Shown: positions 1 through 6,923 of the stretch, piece by piece | Layout: the number at the start of each line of letters is the position of its first letter | Position numbering within the stretch: the stretch's first letter is position 1 | From: an uncultured bacterium | GTDB lineage: Bacteria > Patescibacteriota > Saccharimonadia > Saccharimonadales > Saccharimonadaceae | Reading direction: 5' to 3' | Assembly: GCA_937930585.1 (NCBI GenBank) | Contig: CALHCA010000091.1 | Location: forward strand, 1 to 12,186 | DNA: 12,186 nt | Notes under the pieces: model-generated | What the model was told of the DNA's origin: nothing | Seen by the model: only the letters and a program-made list of their open reading frames with translations | Database searches by the model: none | Position numbers and translations under genes: made by a program

Positions 1-315
<315 letters not shown>

Positions 316-321
316 TTATGT

Positions 322-364
322 CCATATTCACTAAAATAATCTTGTATTATTGGCGTGAATATGG
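322..364 (+). other. Perfect 10-bp hairpin just after 23S rRNA
   Basis: The arms ccatattcac (322-331) and gtgaatatgg (355-364) are perfectly complementary around a 23-base loop. They sit immediately after the 23S 3' end, where precursor rRNA normally folds into processing stems. A role in RNase processing of the 23S-5S transcript is inferred. There is no T-run after it, so it is not a terminator. Confidence 0.6.
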
Positions 365-372
365 TAGACTTA

Positions 373-508
373 ACTAGTGTTTGGTGATTATCAAAGATAA
401 TCGCTAGTCAATCTAAAATCTTGGCATTACCAAAATAATACCAAGGACATCGAAATGAGGTTTTGGCTCACCGCTTAGTGATTTGTGGCGAGTTGAAGCG
501 CAAAACCT
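373..508 (+). other. Structured 23S-5S spacer without tRNA
   Basis: Three further stem-forming segments fill the spacer. The first is gattatc (386-392) with gataatc (396-402), extended by outer arms actag (373-377) and ctagt (404-408). The second is cttgg (420-424) with ccaag (441-445). The third is aggttttg (458-465) with caaaacct (501-508), ending a few bases before 5S helix I. No tRNA cloverleaf, CCA end or T-loop was found. The last hairpin probably marks the 5S precursor processing site; this is inference from position. Confidence 0.45.
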
Positions 509-511
509 TTT

Positions 512-619
512 TTCGGTGCCCATGGCGCTGGGGAAACACCTGTTCTCATTCCGAACACAGAAGTTAAGCCCAGTAGCGGCGAGCATACTACGAAAGTGGG
601 AAAATAGCACGGTGCCGAA
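512..619 (+). rRNA. 5S ribosomal RNA
   Basis: About 108 bases. Helix I pairs ttcggtgcc (512-520) with ggtgccgaa (611-619), including two G-U pairs. The interior has the hallmark 5S segments ccgaacacagaagttaagcc (551-570) and cagtagcggcgagcatacta. It lies 200 bases after the 23S gene on the same strand and directly before a terminator, as the last gene of the rRNA operon. A reading frame crossing it (483-698) is a by-product of the rRNA sequence. Confidence 0.95.
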
Positions 620-623
620 TTAT

Positions 624-654
624 AAAAAACTCCTCCTAACCGGTGGAGTTTTTT
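624..654. terminator. Intrinsic terminator of the rRNA operon, probably bidirectional
   Basis: The arms aaaaaactcc (624-633) and ggagtttttt (645-654) form a 10-bp stem around an 11-base loop, followed by T-rich sequence. The A-run on the left arm gives a T-run on the minus strand too, so it can also stop transcripts of the minus-strand gene ending at 708. Confidence 0.88.
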
Positions 655-707
655 CGTTATTTATTTTTTTGGCTTTAAAAAATACTAGTAAAAAATAGTG
701 TCACAAC

Positions 708-1565
708 TTATTTTATACTTTTATATTCAAATACTTCACCTAATTCAATAGGAAATATTTTAACTTTTTGGTTATATTTTCGAATTTTATTACTTAATTC
801 ATTGTATTTTTCAAGAGGAATTTCTATGTGAATAATATCTTCAAAAGGAATATTTTCTAAAGAACGAATTTCAGTTTCGCTAAATATTTTTGGTAGTTTT
901 GCAGTTTTGTTTAGGTTTTTAATGCCAAGAATTACTGGGAAATTTGCTTTAATATCAGAGTATTTTTCAAAAGACTCCCATGTATTTTTGCAGGATTTAT
1001 TTACTTTTCCGCTCCAAGATTTTTTTGAATTGATTTTATTTTTCTTTCTCCAATTGAGAATATTCATAAGTGAACGCGGAGCAAGTATTGTATATGCTAA
1101 AACATACATTTTTGTGTAATGTCGCACAATCCAAAAAATACTATCGCCAAAACGAAAAGTTTTAGGATTCTTAAAATTATGATTATCTGCATAGCATCTA
1201 GCGATAATTCTTTTAGTTACTAGAGATATTGATTTCATACTTAATTTTTTAGAATAAATAATTAAGTAGTCATCTTGCTGGGTTTTTAATCCATTTTTCA
1301 AAATATTGTCAAAAATTGGTGTAATATTTCCACTAGAGTTATATTCAAAACCTCCAGTTCCGTGCCAGAATTTTACATTTATAATACTATTTTTATACTC
1401 TTCTAGCTCGTTTTTGGTAAAATTCGGTAAAGTATTCGAAAGTTGTTTTTTGAGCTCTAAAATCGCCTTATTTTGTGTTTTAGTTTTTATTGATTTTGGT
1501 AAGAAAAATATACAAATCTGCTTAGGTAACTTACGATAAAACTCATTATTTATTCGAAAAATCAT
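708..1565 (-). CDS. HGTG-motif protein, possibly ADP-ribosyltransferase-fold, unknown role
   Basis: A 285-residue protein of unknown function. Residues 66-71 read FWHGTG, followed by a helix ending in ILKNGLK (about 87-93) and then SISLVTKRIIARCYAD (112-127). This order (His-Gly-Thr, a later GL, then S-x-S-L-T with a tyrosine) recalls ADP-ribosyltransferase-fold families, but the likeness is from memory and weak. A glutamate-rich stretch (FEDIIHIEIPLEKYNE, about 241-256) could supply an acidic residue. I chose the ATG at 1565 because a consensus promoter ends exactly 6 bases before it. Extending in frame to an ATG at 1652 adds 29 residues with a hydrophobic stretch, which would make a membrane-anchored form. 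The gene is visibly AT-richer than its neighbours, is rich in Lys, Asn and Ile, and uses some AGA arginine codons. It stands alone beside the rRNA operon. Confidence 0.72.
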   Translation of the reverse strand: MIFRINNEFYRKLPKQICIFFLPKSIKTKTQNKAILELKKQLSNTLPNFTKNELEEYKNSIINVKFWHGTGGFEYNSSGNITPIFDNILKNGLKTQQDDYLIIYSKKLSMKSISLVTKRIIARCYADNHNFKNPKTFRFGDSIFWIVRHYTKMYVLAYTILAPRSLMNILNWRKKNKINSKKSWSGKVNKSCKNTWESFEKYSDIKANFPVILGIKNLNKTAKLPKIFSETEIRSLENIPFEDIIHIEIPLEKYNELSNKIRKYNQKVKIFPIELGEVFEYKSIK

Positions 1566-1571
1566 AAGAAA

Positions 1572-1600
1572 ATTATAACATAAACAGATTAGAAATACAA
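1572..1600 (-). promoter_or_regulatory. Promoter of the HGTG gene; predicts a leaderless mRNA
   Basis: Reading the minus strand: -35 TTGTAT (1600-1595), a 17-base spacer, -10 TATAAT (1577-1572) with an upstream TG as in extended -10 promoters. Only six bases (TTTCTT) separate the -10 from ATG at 1565, so transcription should begin at or next to the start codon. No Shine-Dalgarno sequence is present. Confidence 0.65.
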
Positions 1601-1638
1601 AAACATTATAATAAAATAAAAAAGCTCTTATGTAAATA

Positions 1639-1667
1639 TTGACAAAAAGCATAAGTTGTGCTATAAT
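1639..1667 (+). promoter_or_regulatory. Consensus sigma70-type promoter of the KGG gene
   Basis: TTGACA (1639-1644), a 17-base spacer and TATAAT (1662-1667): both boxes match consensus exactly. The predicted start is near 1674, giving a leader of about 44 bases before the ATG at 1718. It is the strongest-looking promoter in the window, so high expression is inferred. Confidence 0.85.
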
Positions 1668-1717
1668 TAAAACATAATCAAAAATAGATTAGATTTTAAT
1701 AAAACAAAGGAGATTAA

Positions 1718-1969
1718 ATGGCCGGAACAAAGGCGGGCGGCGCAAAGGCAGCTGCAACTAATAAAGCAAAATATGGAAAAGATTTTTATTCACGAATTGG
1801 GCAAAAAGGCGGTAAAAATGGAACAACTGGCGGATTTGCTGCGAACCGTGAACTTGCAAAAATCGCAGGGCAAAAGGGCGGTCGAATTAGCCGCCGCGGT
1901 CCAGCTACGACAAAGATTCCAATGACCGAAGATTCTGAAGAGTCGAAAATTGAAGTTCGTGTAGCTTAA
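1718..1969 (+). CDS. KGG-repeat small basic protein (stress-protein-like)
   Basis: An 83-residue protein with an Ala/Gly/Lys-rich start, a central repeated segment and an acidic tail. The repeat unit GQKGG occurs at residues 28-32 and 51-55, with GTTGGFAANRELAKIA between. This is the KGG motif of the YciG/GsiB-like stress protein group (Pfam KGG); the biochemical role of that family is poorly defined. The composition suggests a largely disordered, cationic protein, and nucleic-acid contact is possible but unproven. ATG at 1718 is preceded by a strong site, AAAGGAG at 1706-1712. The gene is monocistronic between a consensus promoter and a perfect 13-bp terminator, the arrangement expected for an abundant protein. 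Confidence 0.85.
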   Translation: MAGTKAGGAKAAATNKAKYGKDFYSRIGQKGGKNGTTGGFAANRELAKIAGQKGGRISRRGPATTKIPMTEDSEESKIEVRVA

Positions 1970-1980
1970 AAAGATTTATA

Positions 1981-2018
1981 AATAAAATCACGCTTTCGAA
2001 GTAATGCGTGATTTTATT
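1981..2018. terminator. Bidirectional intrinsic terminator, 13-bp perfect stem
   Basis: Arms aataaaatcacgc (1981-1993) and gcgtgattttatt (2006-2018) pair perfectly around a 12-base loop, with A-rich and T-rich flanks on both sides. It ends the KGG gene from the left and the metallopeptidase-like gene from the right. The right arm contains the TAA stop (2016-2014) of the minus-strand gene, so coding sequence and terminator overlap. Confidence 0.88.
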
Positions 2019-2466
2019 TTATTTTTCGCCGCAAACTTTTAAAACGGGAATCATTATTTTGCCAGACGGTTCCGCAAGCGGGACACTTATATGTTAAATC
2101 TTTTTGCTGAAAACCATTTAGCTTGCATTTTGGGCAGAGACTTCTTTTATGTAGCCAATCTCGGTAAGTGTCAAGCTTGCTTTCAGCTAAATTCGAACTA
2201 AAACAAAACCCATATTGACTTATAAGGTTATTTCGAACGAGCTCCCAAGCCTCGGACTCCATTTTAAGGAGTTCAATATCAAGCCGAAAATCTTCGTGGC
2301 CAAGCAACGCGTGAGCTAATTCATGTAAAATTAACAGATGAAAATTTGAAGATTCTGGTTCGAAAAAAATTGTATTTTCTTTCTTTGACCAATAGAAATC
2401 ATCACTTTCTTCAAAATTAAACTGAGGAAAGTCCTTACGTAATTTTTCAACAAATTCCAAATTCAT
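2014..2466 (-). CDS. HExxH zinc metallopeptidase-like protein with C-terminal zinc ribbon
   Basis: A 150-residue protein in two parts. Residues 48-52 are HELAH within HELAHALLGH, the zinc-binding and catalytic motif of minigluzincin/ImmA-IrrE-like metallopeptidases; the glutamates in MESEAWE (69-75) are good candidates for the third ligand. The C-terminal part has two cysteine pairs, CPKC (111-114) and CPAC (128-131), which form a zinc ribbon and suggest binding to nucleic acid or protein. I chose the ATG at 2466 because it overlaps the stop of the upstream ROK gene as TAATG, with AAGAGGTG about a dozen bases upstream; a longer frame from 2502 would lie inside the ROK gene. Coupled translation with the kinase is therefore likely. 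ImmA-like proteins often cleave repressors, but no partner repressor is adjacent, so the substrate is unknown. Confidence 0.82.
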   Translation of the reverse strand: MNLEFVEKLRKDFPQFNFEESDDFYWSKKENTIFFEPESSNFHLLILHELAHALLGHEDFRLDIELLKMESEAWELVRNNLISQYGFCFSSNLAESKLDTYRDWLHKRSLCPKCKLNGFQQKDLTYKCPACGTVWQNNDSRFKSLRRKIK

Positions 2467-3290
2467 TAAAAATCCAACACCTCTTTTGCAAATTCGAAAC
2501 AACCGTAAATTACCGCTTCACGTGGCTTTTGGGCTTGAATAATTTTTGGGCAATAAATTCCTTCGGGTAGGTTTTCGCGAACAATTTGTTCTAAAAAAAG
2601 ATCGAATTTTTTAAAATTTTCACCAAGGCTACCACCGATAATAATTACCTCTGGCTGAATTATTGGAATTATCACTAAAAATCCGCGCGAAATTCTATCG
2701 GCAATATTTTGCCATTGTCGTGGTTTCGAAATCTCGCTCGCATATTTACCGTAAACATTAAAAATTGCCCGCGCGCTCGCAAATTCTTCCCATTCTCGTA
2801 CTCGGCCATCAAATTCAATCGGGATTCGCCCAATTTCGCTATTTTTTAGGCCTTGGTTAATTTTTCCATCTGTTATCACCCCTGAGCCAATCCCTGTTGA
2901 AAGCGTAATATAAAGAATATTTTGAGTTTTATTTTTGAATTTTTTACTTTCGAAAAGCCCAGCAAGATTGGCGTCGTTTTCAACTAAAATTTTAATATTT
3001 GGAAATATTTTTGAGAGCTCATCTTTTATATTAAAATTCTGCCAGCGTAAATTCTTTGCCCATAAAATTACACCATTTTCGATAATTCCGGGTTCAGCAC
3101 AAGAAATTGCTTGAATTTCGCCTGCTTTGAGTTGTTCTGAAAATTCTTTTTTAATAACTTTTTCAATAATTTCAAGATATTTTTGCTGAGATTTTGGCGT
3201 TTGAAATTCGAAAGATTTTAAAAGTTTGCCTTCTTTCGAAAATCCCGCCAATAAAGTTTTTGTTCCACCCGTATCAATTGTAATAACCAT
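2466..3290 (-). CDS. ROK-family sugar kinase (glucokinase-like), zinc site lost
   Basis: A 274-residue protein of the ROK family (repressor, ORF, kinase) without a DNA-binding domain, so a cytoplasmic sugar kinase is the natural reading. The ATP-binding DTGGT is at residues 6-10, the catalytic segment ENDAN at 104-108 with the base D106, and the second phosphate loop STGIGSGV at 131-138. The usual GExGH followed by the CxCGxxGCxE zinc signature is changed: residues 152-155 read EIGR, and the following stretch to about 175 has no cysteine, though EEFASARA remains. Sugar recognition may thus differ from classical glucokinases, and the substrate cannot be named. It is shorter than the usual 290-320 residues. 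It is first in a two-gene unit, overlaps the next gene by one base, and appears to be leaderless. Confidence 0.87.
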   Translation of the reverse strand: MVITIDTGGTKTLLAGFSKEGKLLKSFEFQTPKSQQKYLEIIEKVIKKEFSEQLKAGEIQAISCAEPGIIENGVILWAKNLRWQNFNIKDELSKIFPNIKILVENDANLAGLFESKKFKNKTQNILYITLSTGIGSGVITDGKINQGLKNSEIGRIPIEFDGRVREWEEFASARAIFNVYGKYASEISKPRQWQNIADRISRGFLVIIPIIQPEVIIIGGSLGENFKKFDLFLEQIVRENLPEGIYCPKIIQAQKPREAVIYGCFEFAKEVLDF

Positions 3291-3296
3291 GACTCT

Positions 3297-3325
3297 ATTT
3301 TACGATGAAAAAGTTAAAAATTCAA
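3297..3325 (-). promoter_or_regulatory. Promoter of the ROK kinase operon; leaderless
   Basis: Minus strand: -35 TTGAAT (3325-3320), a 17-base spacer, -10 TAAAAT (3302-3297), then AGAGTC and the ATG at 3290. The 6-base gap places the transcription start on the start codon. There is no Shine-Dalgarno match. It lies back to back with the rpsA promoter, with 13 bases between the two -35 boxes. Confidence 0.68.
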
Positions 3326-3338
3326 CCTTTTAAAACGC

Positions 3339-3367
3339 TTGATTTTTTCGGCCTAAAATGTTAAAAT
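3339..3367 (+). promoter_or_regulatory. Promoter of rpsA
   Basis: TTGATT (3339-3344), a 17-base spacer and TAAAAT (3362-3367). The predicted start is near 3374, leaving a leader of about 69 bases before ATG 3443. A second TAAAAT at 3354-3359 has no properly spaced -35 box. Confidence 0.68.
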
Positions 3368-3422
3368 GGTAGCAATCTATTGGGCAGGTTAATTTTAGCT
3401 ATGTTCAAAGAAATACAATTAA

Positions 3423-3442
3423 GGAAGGAGTCTTAAAGACTA
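3423..3442 (+). promoter_or_regulatory. rpsA ribosome binding site followed by a small palindrome
   Basis: GGAAGGAG (3423-3430) is a strong Shine-Dalgarno sequence but lies 12 bases from ATG 3443, longer than optimal. The intervening agtcttaaagact (3429-3441) is self-complementary and could fold into a short hairpin. Such a fold would shorten the effective spacing, or, by covering the last bases of the site, reduce initiation. Confidence 0.5.
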
Positions 3443-4510
3443 ATGGCAACAGCCAAAAAAATAACAATGGACGAATTGTTGGCGTCTGCTCCAGAGAGCG
3501 CAAACCAACTAAACCAAGGCGAAACTGTTGAGGGGACAATTCTTTCAGTTCGCAAACACGAGATTTTAATTGACTTAGGAGCAAAAGGCGTTGGATTTGT
3601 TCCTCGCCGAGAAGCTGGTCATTCAAAAAACCTTGTTGAAGGTGAAACAGTAACAGCAAGCGTTGTTGATACTGAAATGGACAACGGAATGTCGTTGCTC
3701 TCTCTTCGAAAAGCTGCAAAAGATCGCGGTTGGGAAGAAGTTATCGAAAAAATGGAAAATGGCGAAATTATCGAAATTATTCCATTTGATGCTAACCGAG
3801 GTGGTTTGCTAGTTGAATATGAAGGAATTCGCGGATTCTTACCTGTTTCTCAACTTTCAGCAGAACACTACCCACGAGTTGGCGCAAGCGATAAAGATGA
3901 GATTTTGAGCCGATTAAATGCGCTTATTGATAAGCCAATTAACGTTCGAATTCTTGATGCAGACCGCAAAACTAATAAACTTATCTTTAGTGAAAAAGAG
4001 GCTATCAAAGATGGTTTAAATGAACGATTTGACAGCTTGAAAATTGGAGATGAAGTTGAAGGTGTTGCTACTGGCGTTGTAGATTTTGGCGTTTTTGTAA
4101 ATATTGAAGGAATTGAAGGCTTGGTTCACATTTCTGAAATTTCTTGGGAACGCGTAAATAATCCAAAAGATTATGTAAAAATCGGTGATACAATTAAGGC
4201 AAAAATTATCGCAATCGATAAAGATCGCTTAAGCCTTTCGATGAAACAACTAACTGAAGACCCATGGCTTTCAGAAGTTGAGCAATTCAAAAAAGGTTCA
4301 AAGGTTGAAGGAACTGTAACTCGAATTACACCATTTGGTGCTTTTGTAAAAATCAGTCCAGCGATTGAAGCTCTTGTTCACGTTTCAGAACTTGGAAAAG
4401 GTAACGATATCAACCCAGAAAACATCTTTACTCTTAATGAGCGTAAAGAATTTGTAGTTATTGATATCGATAAAGAGAATCGAAAAATTTCTCTTAGCCT
4501 TGCAAAATAA
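3443..4510 (+). CDS. rpsA: 30S ribosomal protein S1 (four S1 domains)
   Basis: A 355-residue S1-family protein. Four S1 RNA-binding repeats lie at about residues 25-90, 105-185, 199-268 and 284-355; the last two are the most canonical (GVVDFGVFVNIEGIEGLVHISE and ITPFGAFVKI...ALVHVSEL). In bacteria S1 helps the small subunit bind and unfold mRNA leaders. E. coli S1 has six repeats over about 557 residues, so this is a short form as found in Firmicutes and CPR. All arginine codons I checked in it are CGN, typical of the core genes here. infB follows after 95 bases on the same strand with no terminator-like T-run, so the two are probably co-transcribed. Ribosome attachment of four-domain forms varies between lineages, so S1-like RNA-binding protein is the cautious reading. 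Confidence 0.93.
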   Translation: MATAKKITMDELLASAPESANQLNQGETVEGTILSVRKHEILIDLGAKGVGFVPRREAGHSKNLVEGETVTASVVDTEMDNGMSLLSLRKAAKDRGWEEVIEKMENGEIIEIIPFDANRGGLLVEYEGIRGFLPVSQLSAEHYPRVGASDKDEILSRLNALIDKPINVRILDADRKTNKLIFSEKEAIKDGLNERFDSLKIGDEVEGVATGVVDFGVFVNIEGIEGLVHISEISWERVNNPKDYVKIGDTIKAKIIAIDKDRLSLSMKQLTEDPWLSEVEQFKKGSKVEGTVTRITPFGAFVKISPAIEALVHVSELGKGNDINPENIFTLNERKEFVVIDIDKENRKISLSLAK

Positions 4511-4527
4511 TTCAAAATTATTCTTGC

Positions 4528-4574
4528 GCTGAATAGTCGGAAATCGGTTCTGAAATCGGTTTCCGAACTTCAGC
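4528..4574 (+). other. Imperfect hairpin between rpsA and infB
   Basis: Outer arms gctgaa (4528-4533) and ttcagc (4569-4574) enclose inner arms cggaaa (4538-4543) and tttccg (4560-4565). The loop holds part of a direct repeat, gaaatcggtt, occurring twice two bases apart (from 4540 and from 4552). What follows is A-rich (aagaaaaataaaaaa), not T-rich, so it is not an intrinsic terminator. An RNA processing site or a control element for infB is inferred. Confidence 0.5.
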
Positions 4575-4605
4575 TTAAGAAAAATAAAAAACCAGAGGAG
4601 GTTGT

Positions 4606-6393
4606 ATGAGTCAGAAGAAAATCGTAAATATCACAGATTCAATTACTGTTGATGAGTTAGCTGGAGCTTTAAATCTCCCTGTTACAACTTTGATTGGTGA
4701 GCTTTTTAAAAATGGAATTGTTGCAACTATTAATCAACGAATTGATTTCGAAACTGCTGTGATTGTGGTTGAAGAACTTGGTTTAAAAGATGTTGAACTT
4801 AAGAAAAAAGCAAAAGCTGATGTTGTAACTTCTCGATTGCAAAAAATGCATGAAGTTTCTGAAAATGCAAAACCTCGGCCACCAATTGTAGCGGTGATGG
4901 GGCATGTTGACCATGGAAAAACTACACTTCTTGATACGATTCTCGGTACAAAAACTGTTTCTGGCGAGGCTGGCGGAATTACTCAGCATATTTCAGCTTA
5001 TCAAACTGAAAGAAAAGGCCGAAAAATTACACTTCTTGATACACCAGGGCATGAGGCTTTTGCGGCACTCCGCCAACACGGAGCTACTTTAACTGACGTT
5101 GTGATTATTGTTGTTGCGGCCGATGACGGTGTTAAACCTCAAACTGTTGAAGCAATTAGATTTGCTCAAAATGCTAACGCAAAAATTGTTGTTGCAATCA
5201 ATAAAATGGATAAAGACACTGCAAATAAAGATCGCGTAATGGCAGAGCTTTCTGAACGTGGATTGATGCCAGAGGAGTGGGGTGGTGATGTTACTATGGT
5301 GCCAATCTCGGCAAAAAATGGTGATGGGATCGATGACCTTCTTGATATGGTTATTTTAACTGCTGATTTAGAGGAACTGCGCGCTGATGTTGATATTCCT
5401 GCTGAAGGCTTAGTGATTGAATCGCATATGGAGGTTGGGAAAGGTTCAGTTGTTTCTCTTCTTGTTGAACATGGAAACTTAAAACAAGGTGGATTTTTAG
5501 TTGCTGGGACAACTTATGCAAAAGTTCGAACCCTTCAAGACTATAAGGGAGAAGCTCTTAAGACTGCAGGTCCTTCAACTCCTGTAACTGTAACTGGTTT
5601 TAAAGAACTACCACAATTTGGTGATGTCTTTAAAGTGGTGAAGAATGAGAAAGAAGCTCGAAATCTTGCTCAAAAAGCTAAAATTGAAGCCGCTCAGAAT
5701 GCTGCGACTGCCAATGTTACGGGTGCAGATTTATTGAAAATGATGAACCAGAAACATGATGCTGAAGATTTCAATATTGTAATTAAAGCCGATGTTCAAG
5801 GTTCACTTACATCTGTCTCGGACAGTTTACGCTTGATTGAAACTGGTGGCGAAGTTAATTTAAACGTTGTAAGTAGTGGAATTGGAAATATTACTGAAAA
5901 CGATATTCACTTAGCTGCTGCTGGCGATAAAACAATTATTTATGGATTTAATGTTGAGCTACCTCCTGCAATAAAGAAAATCGCTACTCGTGATCGCGTT
6001 GAAGTTCGAATTTATAAAGTTATCTATGAACTTCTTGATGATGCTCGTGCCGAAATGGAAAAACTTCTTGCGCCAGAAGTTGTTGAAACTGAAATTGGAT
6101 CGCTGGAAGTTAAAGGTGTTTTCCGTACAATGAAAGAAGAAATTATTGCTGGTGGAGAAGTTAAATCAGGCCGTGTTTATGCTGGATTGCTCGCTCGCGT
6201 AATTCGAAAGAAAGAGCAAATTGCTGAAGTTGAAGTTTCACATGTTCAGCGCCAGCAGCAAGAAGCGAAAGATGTTATTGAGGGTGAAATGTGTGGTCTT
6301 TCGTTGAAAACTAAAAAGAAAATCCAGCTTGAAGTTGGCGACAAGCTTGAATTCTTTACTCGTGAAGTTGTTGCTCGTAAACTTAAAGACTAG
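4606..6393 (+). CDS. infB: Translation initiation factor IF-2 (short form)
   Basis: A 595-residue GTPase that brings initiator fMet-tRNA to the 30S subunit and promotes subunit joining. An IF2_N domain lies at about 8-55 ([21 protein letters not shown]). The G domain follows: G1 GHVDHGKT (99-106), the switch region with GITQHI (124-129), G3 DTPGH (145-149), G4 NKMD (199-202) and G5 SAK (235-237). Domains II to IV complete the protein, including the C-terminal EVxxGxECG-like region, seen here as [12 protein letters not shown]. It lacks the long repetitive N-terminal extension of the 890-residue E. coli protein. ATG 4606 is preceded by AGAGGAGG (4594-4601). The nusA, rbfA and truB genes that commonly flank infB are absent; rpsA is upstream instead. 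It ends with TAG. Confidence 0.97.
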   Translation: MSQKKIVNITDSITVDELAGALNLPVTTLIGELFKNGIVATINQRIDFETAVIVVEELGLKDVELKKKAKADVVTSRLQKMHEVSENAKPRPPIVAVMGHVDHGKTTLLDTILGTKTVSGEAGGITQHISAYQTERKGRKITLLDTPGHEAFAALRQHGATLTDVVIIVVAADDGVKPQTVEAIRFAQNANAKIVVAINKMDKDTANKDRVMAELSERGLMPEEWGGDVTMVPISAKNGDGIDDLLDMVILTADLEELRADVDIPAEGLVIESHMEVGKGSVVSLLVEHGNLKQGGFLVAGTTYAKVRTLQDYKGEALKTAGPSTPVTVTGFKELPQFGDVFKVVKNEKEARNLAQKAKIEAAQNAATANVTGADLLKMMNQKHDAEDFNIVIKADVQGSLTSVSDSLRLIETGGEVNLNVVSSGIGNITENDIHLAAAGDKTIIYGFNVELPPAIKKIATRDRVEVRIYKVIYELLDDARAEMEKLLAPEVVETEIGSLEVKGVFRTMKEEIIAGGEVKSGRVYAGLLARVIRKKEQIAEVEVSHVQRQQQEAKDVIEGEMCGLSLKTKKKIQLEVGDKLEFFTREVVARKLKD

Positions 6394-6410
6394 ATAATAT
6401 AATAAATAAT

Positions 6411-6438
6411 TTGAAAAACATTTTGCTTGTGCTAAAAT
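6411..6438 (+). promoter_or_regulatory. Promoter of the DUF5663-like gene
   Basis: TTGAAA (6411-6416), a 16-base spacer and an extended -10, TGCTAAAAT, with the hexamer at 6433-6438. The predicted start is near 6445, about 20 bases before ATG 6466. The gene may also receive read-through from infB, since no terminator separates them. Confidence 0.62.
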
Positions 6439-6465
6439 AGAAATAACTAAACAAGGAAAAAGAGA

Positions 6466-6879
6466 ATGTTTCAATTAGACGACAAATTTTTTGAAGGAAT
6501 TGGCATTGAACGAATGTCTCCGCAAGAAGCAGCAGTTTTTAAACAACATGTTCAGGAGGAACTTGAAACTCGTGTTGGCGAGCGCATAACAGATGGATTT
6601 TCGAATGAAAAGCTTGAAGAGTTTGAAAAAATTATCGATGACGCTCCAGGGTTTGTAGATAATTGGCTAATGATTAATGTGCCAGATTTTCGAAACGACC
6701 GTGCATTTATAGCGCTCACTCAACAAAATGGTGGGCAGGAAAATCGCCAAACTATTGCAGAATTTGCTTCAATGAAATGGCTTGAAATTAACCGCCCAGA
6801 TTTTAATCAAATTACAACAATCGTAATGAAGGAAATGCAAGACGAACTTAAAGCTAATATTGATAAAATTTTTAGTTAA
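6466..6879 (+). CDS. DUF5663-like conserved protein
   Basis: A 137-residue, acidic, mostly helical protein without membrane segments or signal peptide. The stretch FKQHVQEELETRVGERITDGFSNEKLEEFE (about 25-54) matches my recollection of the DUF5663 pattern common in Patescibacteria. Its function is not established. The C-terminal part (ASMKWLEINRPDFNQITTIVMKEMQDELK) partly echoes the middle segment NWLMINVPDF, since both contain W-L-x-I/E-N-x-P-D-F; this points to an internal duplication of a short helical unit. ATG 6466 has AAGGA at 6453-6457. It sits 72 bases after infB with its own promoter and ends at a terminator shared with fmt. I am sure that it is a gene; the family name is less certain. 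Confidence 0.8.
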   Translation: MFQLDDKFFEGIGIERMSPQEAAVFKQHVQEELETRVGERITDGFSNEKLEEFEKIIDDAPGFVDNWLMINVPDFRNDRAFIALTQQNGGQENRQTIAEFASMKWLEINRPDFNQITTIVMKEMQDELKANIDKIFS

Positions 6880-6884
6880 AATTC

Positions 6885-6912
6885 AAAAACCGTGCAACTA
6901 AACACGGTTTTT
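6885..6912. terminator. Bidirectional intrinsic terminator
   Basis: Arms aaaaaccgtg (6885-6894) and cacggttttt (6903-6912) form a 10-bp stem with an 8-base loop. The T-run on the plus strand serves the DUF5663-like gene and the A-run on the left serves fmt on the minus strand. It lies between two convergent genes, 5 and 11 bases from their stops. Confidence 0.9.
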
Positions 6913-6923
6913 TCTTTGTGAAA

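Noticed and set aside
316..511. Possible tRNA in the 23S-5S spacer
   Set aside because: Several hairpins are present but no T-loop, anticodon arm or acceptor stem arrangement fits a tRNA.
483..698. Plus-strand open frame of 71 codons over the 5S gene (and a minus-strand frame at 413-610)
   Set aside because: Both lie across the 5S rRNA and its flanking hairpins; no ribosome site, and the sequence is explained by rRNA.
2467..2502. Longer start for the HExxH protein at 2502
   Set aside because: The extra 12 codons lie inside the ROK gene and the TAATG overlap at 2466 has a suitably placed ribosome site.
4528..4574. Terminator between rpsA and infB
   Set aside because: The hairpin is followed by A-rich, not T-rich, sequence on the plus strand.
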